DNA from: Klenkia marina
Lineage (GTDB): Bacteria > Actinomycetota > Actinomycetes > Mycobacteriales > Geodermatophilaceae
Length of the DNA stretch: 64,000 nucleotides
Reading direction: 5' to 3'
Assembly: GCF_900101025.1 (NCBI RefSeq)
Contig: NZ_FMUH01000006.1
Span: 1-64,000, forward strand
Of this stretch, positions 1 through 8,822 are shown piece by piece (the stretch's first letter is position 1; every line of letters begins with the position of its first letter). Under the pieces are notes generated by a model. The model did no database searches and was not told the DNA's origin. It worked only from the letters and a program-made list of their open reading frames with translations. A program made the translations under genes and the position numbers.

Positions 1-300
1 GTTCGCGAACGCGAAGAACAACGGCGTCGCGAAGAACAGCAGCATCACCGTGCCGTGCATGGTGAACAACTGGTTGTACTGCTCGTTGGACAAGAACTGC
101 AGACCCGGACGAGCCAGCTCACCACGCATGAGCATGGCCATCAGGCCACCGATCATGAACCAGGAGAACGACGTGGCCAGGTACATCAAGCCGATGGTCT
201 TGTGGTCCGTGGTCCGCAGCATCATCGAGAGCCGCGAACCCTTCTCGGCCACGTGAACCGGGGAAGGCCGGCTCACGATCGGAGCGGGGGCGATCGTCAC
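1..300 (-). CDS. ctaD: Cytochrome c oxidase subunit I, N-terminal part (gene runs off the left edge)
   Basis: Reverse-strand reading from a GTG at 300 gives about 100 residues with the hallmarks of haem-copper oxidase subunit I: the [13 protein letters not shown] stretch before the first membrane helix, then [13 protein letters not shown], the start of helix II with the low-spin haem-a His region. This is the catalytic, membrane-embedded subunit of aa3-type terminal oxidase. A GAGGA lies about nine bases before the GTG; a second in-frame GTG nine codons in is an alternative start. Only the N-terminus is in the window, so completeness cannot be judged. Confidence 0.95.
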   Translation of the reverse strand, partial: MTIAPAPIVSRPSPVHVAEKGSRLSMMLRTTDHKTIGLMYLATSFSWFMIGGLMAMLMRGELARPGLQFLSNEQYNQLFTMHGTVMLLFFATPLFFAFAN

Positions 301-450
301 AGGGGAGCATCCTCGCGTGGGCAGAGCGTGGGCGGACGGGCGTACCGCCAGAGTAGGCGGGTGCACCGACAGCAACTCGTCGGTCCTCCGGGTGCCCCGC
401 GCCTCGGGGAGTGACCTGGGCCACGTCGGTGGCTAAGGTCCCCGGCGGAG

Positions 451-1776
451 GTGGTCGACGTGGCCCACGACCCGCTCGCGCACGTGCCCGGTGACCGGGG
501 GTGGCCGCTCGTCGGGCACACCCTGATGTTCCTGCGCGACGCCCGGGGGCTGACCGAGCGCAACCGGCAGCGCTACGGCGACGTCTACCGCAGCCGGGTG
601 CTCGGCCGCGACGGCGTCACCTTCCTCACCCCGCAGGCCACCCGCGAGGTGTTCCTCGACCCGGGCAAGGTGCTGTCCAGCCAGGGCGGGTGGTCCAACA
701 CCATCGGCGACCTGTTCCGCAACGGGTTGATGCTGCGCGACTTCGACGACCACCACCGGCACCGCCGGGTGATGCAGCAGGCGTTCAGCCGGGCCGCGCT
801 GACCGGGTACGTCGAGGCCATCCACGACGTGACCGACCGGCACCTGCGCGACCTGCCCGACGGCGACGTCGACGTCTACGTGCTCATGAAGCGGCTGACG
901 CTCGACATCGCCGCCGAGGTGTTCGTCGGGGTGTCGCTGGGGGCTGCCTCCGAGCGCGTCAACCGGGCCTTCCAGGACTCCGTCGCCGCCTCCATCACCC
1001 CGCTGCGGGTGGCGTTGCCGGGAACGCCGTGGCGGCGTGGGCTGCAGGGGCGGGCCGAGCTGGTTCGGGTCTTCGGCGATCTGGTGGCCGCCCGGCGACG
1101 CGAGGCGGAGCCGCGCACGGACCTGCTCTCGCGGCTCGCGCACGCCACCACCGACGACGGCGAGCTGCTCCCGGCCGACGACGTCGTCGACCACATGATC
1201 TTCCTGATGCTCGCCGCGCACGACACCACGACCTCCACGTTGGCGGTGCTGCTCTGGCAGCTGGCGCTGCACCCGGCCGAGCAGGACCGGGTGGCGGCCG
1301 AGGTGCGGGCGCTGGACGACGCCCCCGTCACCCCGGCAGACCACGGCGACCTGGTGCACACCACCCGGGCGATGCAGGAGGCGCTGCGGCTGAGCCCGCC
1401 GGTGCCGTTCTCGCCGCGGCGGGCGCTGGCCGACGTGGAGATCACCGGGGTGCGCGTGCCGGCCGGCACCGGGGTCAGCGTCTCGAGCCTGGCGCTGCAC
1501 CGGCACCCCGACTGGTGGACCCGCCCCGACGCGTTCGACCCCGACCGGTTCGCCCCCGGCCGCGAGGAGCACAAGCAGCACAGCCACCTGTTCGTGCCCT
1601 TCGGCGGCGGCGCGCACCTGTGCATCGGCAACCACGTCGCCGAGGTGATGGTGAAGGCGATCGTGGCCCGCCTGCTGGCCACCCGACGGGTCACCGCCGA
1701 CCCGAGGGCCGGCGTCGTCATCTCCCCGATCCCCATCCCCAAGCCCAAGGGGCCGATGCTGCTGACGGTGCGCTGA
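451..1776 (+). CDS. Cytochrome P450
   Basis: 441-residue haem monooxygenase of normal length for a soluble bacterial P450. The oxygen-activation motif of the I helix (AAHDTTTS, about 255-262), the ExxR pair (E310/R313) and the haem loop FGGGAHLCIGN with the proximal thiolate at Cys391 are all intact. It probably needs ferredoxin and ferredoxin reductase partners, none of which is next to it. Its substrate cannot be read from sequence; the following acyl-CoA dehydrogenase and ligase genes make a lipid or sterol-type substrate plausible but unproven. The GTG start at 451 has a weak ribosome-binding site. Confidence 0.93.
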   Translation: MVDVAHDPLAHVPGDRGWPLVGHTLMFLRDARGLTERNRQRYGDVYRSRVLGRDGVTFLTPQATREVFLDPGKVLSSQGGWSNTIGDLFRNGLMLRDFDDHHRHRRVMQQAFSRAALTGYVEAIHDVTDRHLRDLPDGDVDVYVLMKRLTLDIAAEVFVGVSLGAASERVNRAFQDSVAASITPLRVALPGTPWRRGLQGRAELVRVFGDLVAARRREAEPRTDLLSRLAHATTDDGELLPADDVVDHMIFLMLAAHDTTTSTLAVLLWQLALHPAEQDRVAAEVRALDDAPVTPADHGDLVHTTRAMQEALRLSPPVPFSPRRALADVEITGVRVPAGTGVSVSSLALHRHPDWWTRPDAFDPDRFAPGREEHKQHSHLFVPFGGGAHLCIGNHVAEVMVKAIVARLLATRRVTADPRAGVVISPIPIPKPKGPMLLTVR

Positions 1777-1794
1777 GCTGGTTCCATCGCGGGC

Positions 1795-2946
1795 ATGCCG
1801 TCGACGCTGACGCTCGCCCCCGCACCGCCGTCCGAGGCCGCCGAACGCGTACGCCTGGAGGTCCGGGAGTTCCTGGCCGCCGAGCTGGCGGCGGGCTCGT
1901 TCGAGACCCACGTGGACACCTGGCTGTCCGGTGTCGACCCCGCCTTCTCCCGCAAGCTCGGTGAGCGCGGCTGGCTGGGCATGACCTGGCCCAAGCAGTA
2001 CGGCGGGCACGAGCGCACCGCGATGGAGCGCTACGCCGTCACCGAGGAGCTGCTCGCCGCCGGCGCCCCGGTCGCCGCGCACTGGATCGCCGACCGGCAG
2101 TCCGGGCCCAACCTGCTGCGCTACGGCACCGAGGCCCAGCGGCGCGAGATCCTGCCGCGCATCGCCGCGGGCGAGTGCTACTTCGTGATCGGCATGAGCG
2201 AGCCCGACTCGGGCTCGGACCTCGCCTCGATCCGCACCAGGGCGGTGCGCAACGGCGACGGCGACTGGGTGGTCGACGGCGCCAAGGTCTGGACGTCGAA
2301 CGCCCACCACAGCCACTACGCCATCGTGCTCGTGCGCACCGCCCCGGCCGACCCCACCGCCCGGCACGCCGGCATGAGCCAGCTGCTGGTCGACCTGTCG
2401 CTGCCGGGCATCACGATCAACCCGATCCGCATCCTCGACGGCGGCCACCACTTCAACGAGGTGGTCTTCGACTCCGTGGTGGTGCCCGGCGACATGCTGC
2501 TGGGGGAGGAGGGCGCGGGCTGGCACCAGGTCACCGCCGAGCTGGCCTTCGAGCGCAGCGGCCCCGAGCGGATCCTGTCCACGTTCCCGCTGCTGGCCGC
2601 GTTCGCCCGCCGGGCGTCGTCGGAGGCCGAGCTCGCGACCCTGGGCCGGCTCTCCGCCCGGCTGCTGGCGCTGCGCCAGCTGTCGATCCGCATCGCCGCC
2701 GCGCTCGACCGGGGCGAGCTGCCCGACATCCCCGCAGCCCTGGTCAAGGACGTGGGGACGACGTTCGAGGCCGACGTCGCGGAGGAGATCCGTCGCGTGG
2801 TCGACGTCCCGGCGTCCCTGGACTCGCCCGACCCGCTGGGGAGGGCGTTGGCCGAGGCGCAGCTGCACCAACCGGGCTACACGCTGCGCGGGGGCACGAA
2901 CGAGATCCTGCGGGGGATCGTGGCGCGTGGGTTGGGTCTGCGATGA
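1795..2946 (+). CDS. Acyl-CoA dehydrogenase, catalytic-type subunit
   Basis: 383 residues with the whole acyl-CoA dehydrogenase fold: N-terminal helical domain, the FAD/substrate loop (FVIGMSEPDSGSDLAS, VVDGAKVWTSNAH) and the C-terminal helical bundle ending in the conserved GGTNEILRG segment. It would oxidise an acyl-CoA thioester at the alpha-beta bond, passing electrons to ETF. The ATG lies 18 nt after the P450 stop, and the gene overlaps the next acyl-CoA dehydrogenase by 4 nt (ATGA), so the two are translationally coupled. Such pairs often form alpha2-beta2 heteromers (FadE-type) in Actinobacteria; that is inference here. Confidence 0.92.
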   Translation: MPSTLTLAPAPPSEAAERVRLEVREFLAAELAAGSFETHVDTWLSGVDPAFSRKLGERGWLGMTWPKQYGGHERTAMERYAVTEELLAAGAPVAAHWIADRQSGPNLLRYGTEAQRREILPRIAAGECYFVIGMSEPDSGSDLASIRTRAVRNGDGDWVVDGAKVWTSNAHHSHYAIVLVRTAPADPTARHAGMSQLLVDLSLPGITINPIRILDGGHHFNEVVFDSVVVPGDMLLGEEGAGWHQVTAELAFERSGPERILSTFPLLAAFARRASSEAELATLGRLSARLLALRQLSIRIAAALDRGELPDIPAALVKDVGTTFEADVAEEIRRVVDVPASLDSPDPLGRALAEAQLHQPGYTLRGGTNEILRGIVARGLGLR

Positions 2947-3965
2947 GCGGCGGCGCGGACGACACCGACCTGGTCGTCGAGACCGTGCGGGACGTCCTGG
3001 CCGGGCACGAGCGGTCGACGCTGACCCCCGAGCGCCGGTGGGACGCCGAGCTGTGGGCGGAGCTGGCCCAGGCCGGGCTGACCGGGGTGGGGCTGCCCGA
3101 GGAGGCGGGTGGGTCCGGCGGCGAGCTGGCCGACGCCGTCGCCGTCGTCGGCACCCTGGCCGCGGGGGCCGGAGCCGTGCCGGTGGCCGAGCAGCTGCTG
3201 GTCGCCGGGCCCGCCGTCCTCGCCGCCGGGCTGACCCTGCCGCCGGTCGACCAGCCGCTGTCGGTCGGGGTGTCCGGAGCGCTGCGGGTCGAGGACGGTC
3301 GGCTGTCCGGCACCGCGACCGACGTCGCGTGGGCCGGGGTGGTGCGGCACCTGGTCGTGCCCGCCGCGGGCCCGGACGGCGAGGTGCTCGCGCTGGTCGA
3401 CCTCGGCGACCTGGCGGCGTCCGACGCCGCCAACCTGGCCGGGGAGCCGCGCGGGTCCTACGTCCTCGACGGGGTCCCGGCGCAGGTCGGACCGGTCGGC
3501 GAGCTGCGGGCGCGGTACGCGCTGGCCCGGGCCGTGCAGCTGAGCGCGGCGGCCGAGACGGTGCTGGCCTGGACCGTGCAGTACGCCGGCGAGCGGGTGC
3601 AGTTCGGCCGGCCGCTGGCCAAGTTCCAGGGCATCCAGGTGCAGCTGGCCCAGATGGCCGGTGAGGTCACCGCGGTGTCGGCCCTGGTCGACGCCGCGGT
3701 GCAGCGGCTCGAGCGCGGGGAGCCGGTGGAGCTGGCGGCCGCCGCGGCCAAGGTGCGGGCCGGTGCCGCCGTCGACGTCGTCGCGCGGCTGGCCCACCAG
3801 GTGCACGGGGCGATCGGCTTCACCCAGGAGCACCGGCTGCACCACCTGACCACCCGCATGTGGTCCTGGCGCGACGAGGCCGGCAACGAGACCACGTGGG
3901 CACGGGTGCTCGGCGCCGCAGTGGCCGGTGACGACCCGTGGCCGGCGCTCGTGGGGATCGTGTGA
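2943..3965 (+). CDS. Acyl-CoA dehydrogenase, second subunit
   Basis: 340 residues from the ATG at 2943, which overlaps the stop of the preceding dehydrogenase. The C-terminal bundle is clear (YAGERVQFGRPLAKFQGIQ, HQVHGAIGFTQEHRLHHLTTR), while the central beta domain is short and lacks the usual FAD-binding signature of the catalytic partner. This is the pattern of the divergent partner chain in heteromeric actinobacterial acyl-CoA dehydrogenases. The open frame continues far upstream, but the ATG at 2943 is chosen from the coupling and because residues before it have no dehydrogenase character. Confidence 0.9.
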   Translation: MSGGADDTDLVVETVRDVLAGHERSTLTPERRWDAELWAELAQAGLTGVGLPEEAGGSGGELADAVAVVGTLAAGAGAVPVAEQLLVAGPAVLAAGLTLPPVDQPLSVGVSGALRVEDGRLSGTATDVAWAGVVRHLVVPAAGPDGEVLALVDLGDLAASDAANLAGEPRGSYVLDGVPAQVGPVGELRARYALARAVQLSAAAETVLAWTVQYAGERVQFGRPLAKFQGIQVQLAQMAGEVTAVSALVDAAVQRLERGEPVELAAAAAKVRAGAAVDVVARLAHQVHGAIGFTQEHRLHHLTTRMWSWRDEAGNETTWARVLGAAVAGDDPWPALVGIV

Positions 3966-4111
3966 CCTGAGGGTCGGACGGGTCCTGGTTCGGCAGATTG
4001 CGCCAGCGACGGGCCTTCGGTTCGACGACGTCCGAGACGTGGCGTTCCGGAGATGAACCGTACGGTTTCGGAGCTGGCGATGGTCGTCGGCGCCACCACG
4101 GGGAGATTCAA

Positions 4112-4819
4112 GTGACCCAGCCGCCCTTCCACCCGCCAGCCGGTCAGCCGGACCCGCGAACTCCGTGGGGTCCCCCGATGCAGCCGCCGACCGGTCAGTG
4201 GGACCAGACCCAGCAGATCCCGCACCACGTCGCGCAGCCGTCCCCGACCGGTTCCACCGCACCATCCGCGCGCCCCTGGTTCAAGCGCAAGCGGATCGTC
4301 ATCCCAGCGGCGGTCCTCGCCGTCGGCATCATCGGTTCGGCTGCCGGCGGAGGCGCCTCATCGGACCGGGCGACGTCCGCCGCGGGGTCGTCCACCAGCT
4401 CGTCGGCCCCGATCTCGTCCGTGGTCCCGCCGCCGGTCGTCGCCGACGTCGTGGACGAAGCGGCCACCCCCGCTCCGACGACGCCGGCCCCCGTGGTGAC
4501 GACGCAGGCCCCGGCGCCGACCCCGGAGCTGACGGCGGGTCAGCAGAACGCTCAGCGGAAGGCTCAGGACTACCTGTCCTTCACGGCCTTCTCGAGGTCC
4601 AGCCTGATCGACCAGCTGGAGTACGAGGGCTTCTCCGTCGAGGACGCCACCTTCGCCGTCGACACCATCACCGTCGACTGGAACCAGCAGGCCGCGGAGA
4701 AGGCGGAGGAGTACCTCTCCTTCACGTCGTTCTCCCGGTCCGGGCTCGTCGACCAGCTGGTCTTCGAGGGGTTCACCGCGGAGCAGGCAGAGTTCGGGGT
4801 CAGTCAGACCGGCCTCTGA
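4112..4819 (+). CDS. Ltp-like membrane-anchored protein with two C-terminal repeats
   Basis: 235 residues from a GTG at 4112 that has a GGGGAGA ribosome-binding site; an ATG at 3998 in frame is less likely. Layout: Pro/Gln-rich cytoplasmic N-terminus, positive patch (KRKR), one membrane helix (about 55-75), a Ser/Thr/Pro linker, then two repeats of about 43 residues carrying the pattern KAxxYLSFTxFSRSxLxDQLxxEGF. This pattern matches the Ltp 'host cell surface-exposed lipoprotein' repeat, known from a Streptococcus phage superinfection-exclusion protein and common on actinobacterial surfaces. No lipobox cysteine is visible, so it is anchored by the helix. Function in this host is unknown. Confidence 0.82.
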   Translation: MTQPPFHPPAGQPDPRTPWGPPMQPPTGQWDQTQQIPHHVAQPSPTGSTAPSARPWFKRKRIVIPAAVLAVGIIGSAAGGGASSDRATSAAGSSTSSSAPISSVVPPPVVADVVDEAATPAPTTPAPVVTTQAPAPTPELTAGQQNAQRKAQDYLSFTAFSRSSLIDQLEYEGFSVEDATFAVDTITVDWNQQAAEKAEEYLSFTSFSRSGLVDQLVFEGFTAEQAEFGVSQTGL

Positions 4820-4850
4820 GCGAGGAGGTCCGTCGTCCTCGACCATGGGG

Positions 4851-4898
4851 GTCGTCGCCGGTGCGTCCGCACACCGCTGCGGATGCACCGGCGACGAC
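4851..4898. terminator. Long intergenic hairpin
   Basis: A perfect 14-nt inverted repeat (4851-4864 with 4885-4898) encloses a second 6-bp stem (4866-4871 with 4878-4883) and a 6-nt loop, so nearly the whole 48 nt can fold into one rod. It lies 31 nt after the Ltp-like gene and 31 nt before the GH13 start. There is no T tract, as is usual in high-GC actinobacterial terminators. It probably ends the upstream transcript. Confidence 0.65.
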
Positions 4899-4929
4899 TC
4901 CGTGACCGACGAGACGAGGTGGGCCGACC

Positions 4930-6174
4930 GTGCCGGACTGGGTGCAGGACGCGATCTGGTGGCAGGTGCACCCGCTGGGGTTCGTCGGCGCCGAGGCCGA
5001 GGCGGTCCAGACCGTCACGCACCGGTTGCCGCGGATCACCGGCTGGCTGGACCACCTGGTGGCGCTGGGCTGCAACGGTCTGGCGCTGGGGCCGGTGTTC
5101 GCCTCCAGCACGCACGGCTACGACACCGTCGACCACCGGCGCATCGACCCCCGCCTGGGTGACGACCAGGACTTCGACGGGCTGGTCGCCGCGGCCCGCG
5201 AGCGGGGGGTCCGGGTGCTGCTGGACGGCGTGTTCAACCACGTCGGCCGCCAGCACCCCGCGGTCTCCGACCCCGACCGCCGGCACTGGATCCGCTGGGA
5301 GGGCGACCGGCCCGGCACCTTCGAGGGCCACGACCTGCTGGTCGAGCTGGACCACACCCAGGACGACGTCGTGGCGCTGGTCGTCGACGTCATGTGCCAC
5401 TGGCTCGGGCGCGGGGTGGACGGGTGGCGGCTGGACGCGGCCTACGCCGTCCCGCCGGCGTTCTGGGCGCGGGTGCTGCCCGCCGTCCGGGAGCGGTTCC
5501 CCGACGTCTACGTCGTCGGGGAGGTGATCCACGGCGACTACGCCGGGGTCGTCGCCGAGTCGGGCATGGACGCCGTGACCCAGTACGAGCTGTGGCAGGG
5601 CGTCTGGCACGGCCTGGCCGAGGGCAACCTGTTCGAGACCGCGCACGCGCTGCAGCGGCACGACGGGTTCCTCGACGCGTTCGTGCCGTGGACCTTCGTC
5701 GGCAACCACGACGTGACCCGCATCGTCGACCAGGTGGGGGAGGCGCTGCTGCCGCACGCGCTGGTGCTGCTGCTGACCACGGGCGGGACGCCCGCGGTGT
5801 GGTCGGGCGACGAGTTCGGCTGGCACGGCATCAAGGAGCAGCGCGCCGGCGGGGACGACGCGATCCGGCCCGAGTTCCCGGCTGACCCGCTCGCCGTGGA
5901 GGGCGGTGCGACCTTCGCGCTGCACCAGGAGCTGATCGGGCTGCGCCGCCGGCACCGGTGGTTGCACCGCGCCCGCACCGAGCAGCTGCACCTCACCAAC
6001 GAGCAGCTGGTGTACCGGGTCGCTGCCGACCAGGACGCGCTCGTGGTGGCCCTCAACGTCGCCGGGGCGCCCGCCGTGGTCCCGGCACCGGGCGCGGTGC
6101 TGGCCGGCTCGGCCCGGTCGGTGGGTGGTGGGCTCGAGCTGCCGGCCCACGGGTGGGTCGTCCTCAGCTCCTAG
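4930..6174 (+). CDS. GH13 alpha-amylase family protein
   Basis: 414 residues, cytoplasmic (no signal peptide), a compact GH13 enzyme. The catalytic triad is in place: nucleophile Asp169 in GWRLDAAY, acid/base Glu198 in VVGEVIHGD, and Asp261 in FVGNHDVTRI; the DGVFNHVG motif is also present. Family members hydrolyse or transglycosylate alpha-glucans or related oligosaccharides; specificity is not readable. The C-terminal all-beta domain ends at the stop, and the next gene starts directly after it (TAG then GTG), so the two are probably co-transcribed. GTG start at 4930. Confidence 0.9.
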   Translation: MPDWVQDAIWWQVHPLGFVGAEAEAVQTVTHRLPRITGWLDHLVALGCNGLALGPVFASSTHGYDTVDHRRIDPRLGDDQDFDGLVAAARERGVRVLLDGVFNHVGRQHPAVSDPDRRHWIRWEGDRPGTFEGHDLLVELDHTQDDVVALVVDVMCHWLGRGVDGWRLDAAYAVPPAFWARVLPAVRERFPDVYVVGEVIHGDYAGVVAESGMDAVTQYELWQGVWHGLAEGNLFETAHALQRHDGFLDAFVPWTFVGNHDVTRIVDQVGEALLPHALVLLLTTGGTPAVWSGDEFGWHGIKEQRAGGDDAIRPEFPADPLAVEGGATFALHQELIGLRRRHRWLHRARTEQLHLTNEQLVYRVAADQDALVVALNVAGAPAVVPAPGAVLAGSARSVGGGLELPAHGWVVLSS

Positions 6175-7677
6175 GTGCAGGATGCAACGGTGGTCTTCGA
6201 GAACAGCGGGATCCAGCGGGACGACGACGGCGTCGCCCGGTACACCGACCTGCAGCCGAACGTCGTGCGCGGGTTGGCGGCCACCGTCCAGGCGCACCCC
6301 GACCGCACCGCGGTGGTCGAGCTGGGTGGGCCCAGCGCGACGTACCGCGAGCTCTGGGACGCCGCCCGCCGGGTGGCCGGGGGGTTGCGTGACGCCGGGG
6401 TCGCGCCCGGCGACCGGGTGGCGGTCAACCTGCCGAACGGGCTGGCGTGGATGCAGGCGTTCTGGGGGGCCCAGCTCGCCGGCGCTGTCGTCGTCCCGCT
6501 GAACACCCGGCTCGCGCCCGCCGAGGTGGCGTTCATCGTGGCCGACAGCGGGGCCGGGGTCGTGGTCGACTCGGTCGACCTGCCCGACGGCGACCCGGTC
6601 GACCCGGTGGATCCCGCCCCCGCCGACGTGGCCGCGCTGTTCTACACCTCGGGCACCACCGGTCGGCCCAAGGGCGCGATGCTCACCCAGGAGTGCCTGG
6701 TCAGCTCGGCGGAGAACGTGCAGCGCTGCCGCGAGCTCGACCCGGGCCAGAGCAACGTCTCGCTCATCTCCGTGCCGCTGTTCCACGTCACCGGCTGCTG
6801 CTCGCAGATGGTCACCCAGGTGCTCATGGCCGGCACCACGGTGCTGATGCCGAGGTTCTCACCCGCCGCGTTCCTGGCCGCCGTCGCGGAGCACCGGGTC
6901 ACGCTGCTCACCAGCGTGCCGACCATCTACGAGCTGGTGCTGCGCCACCCGGACCTCGCCAGCACCGACGTCTCCAGCGTGCGGGCGCTCTCCTACGGCG
7001 GTGCGCCGATGGCGCCCGAGCTGGTGCACCGGCTGCGTCGGGCCTTCCCGACCGCCCGGCTCGGCAACGGGTTCGGCATGAGCGAGACCAGCGCGCTGGC
7101 GACCTTCCTGCCCGACGCGTGGACCGACGAGCACGCCGACTCCGTGGGGTTCCCGGCGCCGGTGATCGACGTCCGCATCGACCGGCCCGACCCCGACACG
7201 GGGGTGGGGGAGCTGCTGGTGCGCGGCCAGAACGTCGCCGTGGGCTACTGGGGCGACCCGGCCCGGACGGCGGAGACCTTCCGCGACGGCTGGCTGCACA
7301 CCGGCGACCTGGCCACGATCGACGCCGAGGGCCTGGTGCGGATCGTCGACCGGGCCAAGGACATGATCAACCGGGGCGGGGAGAACGTGTACTCCGTCGA
7401 GGTCGAGAACGCGCTGGCCGAGCACCCCGGCGTGCTCGAGGTCGCGGTGGTCGGCGTCCCCGACGACGTGATGGGGGAGAAGGTCGGCGCGGTGCTGCTG
7501 GTGCGCGAGCCGCTCGACCTGGGCGAGTTCGCCGCCTTCGCGCGGGAGCGGCTGGCCGACTACAAGGTGCCGCAATTCGTGCGCGTGCTCGACGGGCCGC
7601 TGCCGCGCAACGCCGGCGGCAAGGTGCTCAAGGGCCCGCTGCGGACGGCGGAGGGCTGGACGCCGGTCCCGCGATGA
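6175..7677 (+). CDS. Class I adenylate-forming acyl-CoA ligase
   Basis: 500 residues of the ANL superfamily (fatty-acid or aryl-acid CoA ligase type). The phosphate-binding loop YTSGTTGRPKG is at 157-167; GFGMSE, the hinge/core GWLHTGDLATID with IVDRAKDMINRGGENVYS, and the catalytic lysine Lys483 in NAGGKVLKG are all present. It would activate a carboxylic acid with ATP and load it onto CoA. With the acyl-CoA dehydrogenases and thioesterases nearby it fits acyl-CoA metabolism. The GTG immediately follows the GH13 stop; the end overlaps a possible start of the next frame. Confidence 0.92.
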   Translation: MQDATVVFENSGIQRDDDGVARYTDLQPNVVRGLAATVQAHPDRTAVVELGGPSATYRELWDAARRVAGGLRDAGVAPGDRVAVNLPNGLAWMQAFWGAQLAGAVVVPLNTRLAPAEVAFIVADSGAGVVVDSVDLPDGDPVDPVDPAPADVAALFYTSGTTGRPKGAMLTQECLVSSAENVQRCRELDPGQSNVSLISVPLFHVTGCCSQMVTQVLMAGTTVLMPRFSPAAFLAAVAEHRVTLLTSVPTIYELVLRHPDLASTDVSSVRALSYGGAPMAPELVHRLRRAFPTARLGNGFGMSETSALATFLPDAWTDEHADSVGFPAPVIDVRIDRPDPDTGVGELLVRGQNVAVGYWGDPARTAETFRDGWLHTGDLATIDAEGLVRIVDRAKDMINRGGENVYSVEVENALAEHPGVLEVAVVGVPDDVMGEKVGAVLLVREPLDLGEFAAFARERLADYKVPQFVRVLDGPLPRNAGGKVLKGPLRTAEGWTPVPR

Positions 7678-7727
7678 GTTCCGGGTCGCTGCCCGGTCCT
7701 GCCCGGTACGCCGACCGAGGAGGAACC

Positions 7728-8114
7728 GTGCCGTTGCGCAACCTGCAGACCATCACCCTGTTCGTGGAGGACCTGGGCGCCGCCCGGCAGTTCTACGGCG
7801 CCGTGTTCGACGGCCGGGAGCTCTTCTCCGACGACGTGTCCACCGCGCTGTCGATCGGCAACGTGGTCGTCAACCTGCTGCAGGCCGACCAGGCGGGAGA
7901 ACTCGTCGAGCCCGGGGTCGTCGGTGCACCCGGGCCGGCCCGGTGCCTGCTCACGGTCGAGGTGCAGGACGTGGACGCGGTCTGCGCCGACCTCGCCGAC
8001 CTGGGTGTGCCGTTGCGCAACGGTCCCCAGGACCGCCCGTGGGGCGTGCGGACGGCGGCCTTCGCCGACCCGGCCGGCCACCTGTGGGAGATCGCCGCGC
8101 CGTTGCCCGGCTGA
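7728..8114 (+). CDS. VOC (glyoxalase/dioxygenase-fold) family protein
   Basis: 128 residues with the two beta-alpha-beta-beta-beta halves of the vicinal oxygen chelate fold: LFVEDLGAARQFYG at the start and FADPAGHLWEIA at the end, where the final Glu is the usual metal ligand. The GTG at 7728 is chosen because AGGAGGAA sits just before it; an in-frame ATG at 7674, which overlaps the ligase stop, would add 18 residues. Substrate unknown. Confidence 0.86.
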   Translation: MPLRNLQTITLFVEDLGAARQFYGAVFDGRELFSDDVSTALSIGNVVVNLLQADQAGELVEPGVVGAPGPARCLLTVEVQDVDAVCADLADLGVPLRNGPQDRPWGVRTAAFADPAGHLWEIAAPLPG

Positions 8115-8142
8115 GCCGCCCACCTCCTTCCCCGCCCACGTC

Positions 8143-8255
8143 GTGCTCTGCTGCCCCCAGCGGGCGCAGACCGTTCTGCGTGCCTCAAGTGAGCAGACAG
8201 TTCTGCGTACTCCAGGTGAGCAGAACGGTCTGCGTACTCCGGGTGCGCAGAGCAC
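8143..8255. repeat. Palindromic array of three 27-bp units between inverted arms
   Basis: Three tandem 27-bp units (8166-8192, 8193-8219, 8220-8246) each begin with a 14-mer of the form GCAGANNGNTCTGC. The 14-mer of unit 1 is the exact reverse complement of that of unit 3, and unit 2 sits at the centre. Outside these lie a 9-bp perfect inverted repeat (8143-8151 with 8247-8255), and similarity continues for about ten more bases on each side. The whole element is thus symmetric around position 8199. It lies between two convergent genes and may act as a bidirectional terminator or be a dispersed intergenic element. Confidence 0.75.
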
Positions 8256-8346
8256 GAGCTGGGGCGGGAACACCATCGAGTGGTCCGGGACGGTGGGCGC
8301 GGGCCGGCGCAGCGCGCCGACGACGCCGGACCGGTCAGCGGCAGCC

Positions 8347-8772
8347 TCAGTCGACGTCGCCGGGCACGTGCGGTGCGTCGTCGGACTGCGGGGCCACCGC
8401 CAGCTGGGCCAGCACCGACGCCACCGCGATCCCGCCGCTCACCGCGGCCGCCTGCCGGTAGCGCGGCCAGATCAGCCACGCCGGCAGCATGCTCGCCGCG
8501 TGCAGGGCGTCGACTGCGGCCCCGGCCTGCACGGCCGGGCGGGTGGGCGATGCGAGCAGCAGCGCGCTCTGCACGACGGTGCGGGCTCCGAGCACCCGTA
8601 CCAGCCAGTTCTTCGGGGCGCCGGGACCGGGAGCCAGGTGCGCCACCACCCACCGCGGCGCCGCCACCATCGCGACCCCGCCGAGGCCGAGCACGGCCGA
8701 CACCGCCCGGGTGCGGGCACGGCGCTGACTGCGGGCGGGCAGGCCGCTGCGGACCGGGCTGATCGACGTCAT
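8347..8772 (-). CDS. Small membrane protein, unknown function
   Basis: 141 residues from the ATG at 8772. A basic N-terminus (RSQRRARTRA) is followed by three or four hydrophobic segments (about 22-42, 60-75, 85-100, 112-130). No catalytic motif was recognised. It is convergent with the VOC gene, with the palindromic array in between. Confidence 0.6.
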   Translation of the reverse strand: MTSISPVRSGLPARSQRRARTRAVSAVLGLGGVAMVAAPRWVVAHLAPGPGAPKNWLVRVLGARTVVQSALLLASPTRPAVQAGAAVDALHAASMLPAWLIWPRYRQAAAVSGGIAVASVLAQLAVAPQSDDAPHVPGDVD

Positions 8773-8822
8773 GGTCGGCCGGTACCCCCGGCGCCCCGTC
8801 GGAACCGGCGATCTGCCGACCG

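Noticed and set aside
433-2871. Very long open frame opposite the P450 and acyl-CoA dehydrogenase genes
   Set aside because: Low-complexity Arg/Gly/His/Pro translation with no domain; an antisense shadow of high-GC codon use.
8166-8246. Possible short CRISPR array (three 27-bp repeats)
   Set aside because: Units are directly adjacent with no spacers, and cores are palindromic and mutually inverted; no cas genes nearby.
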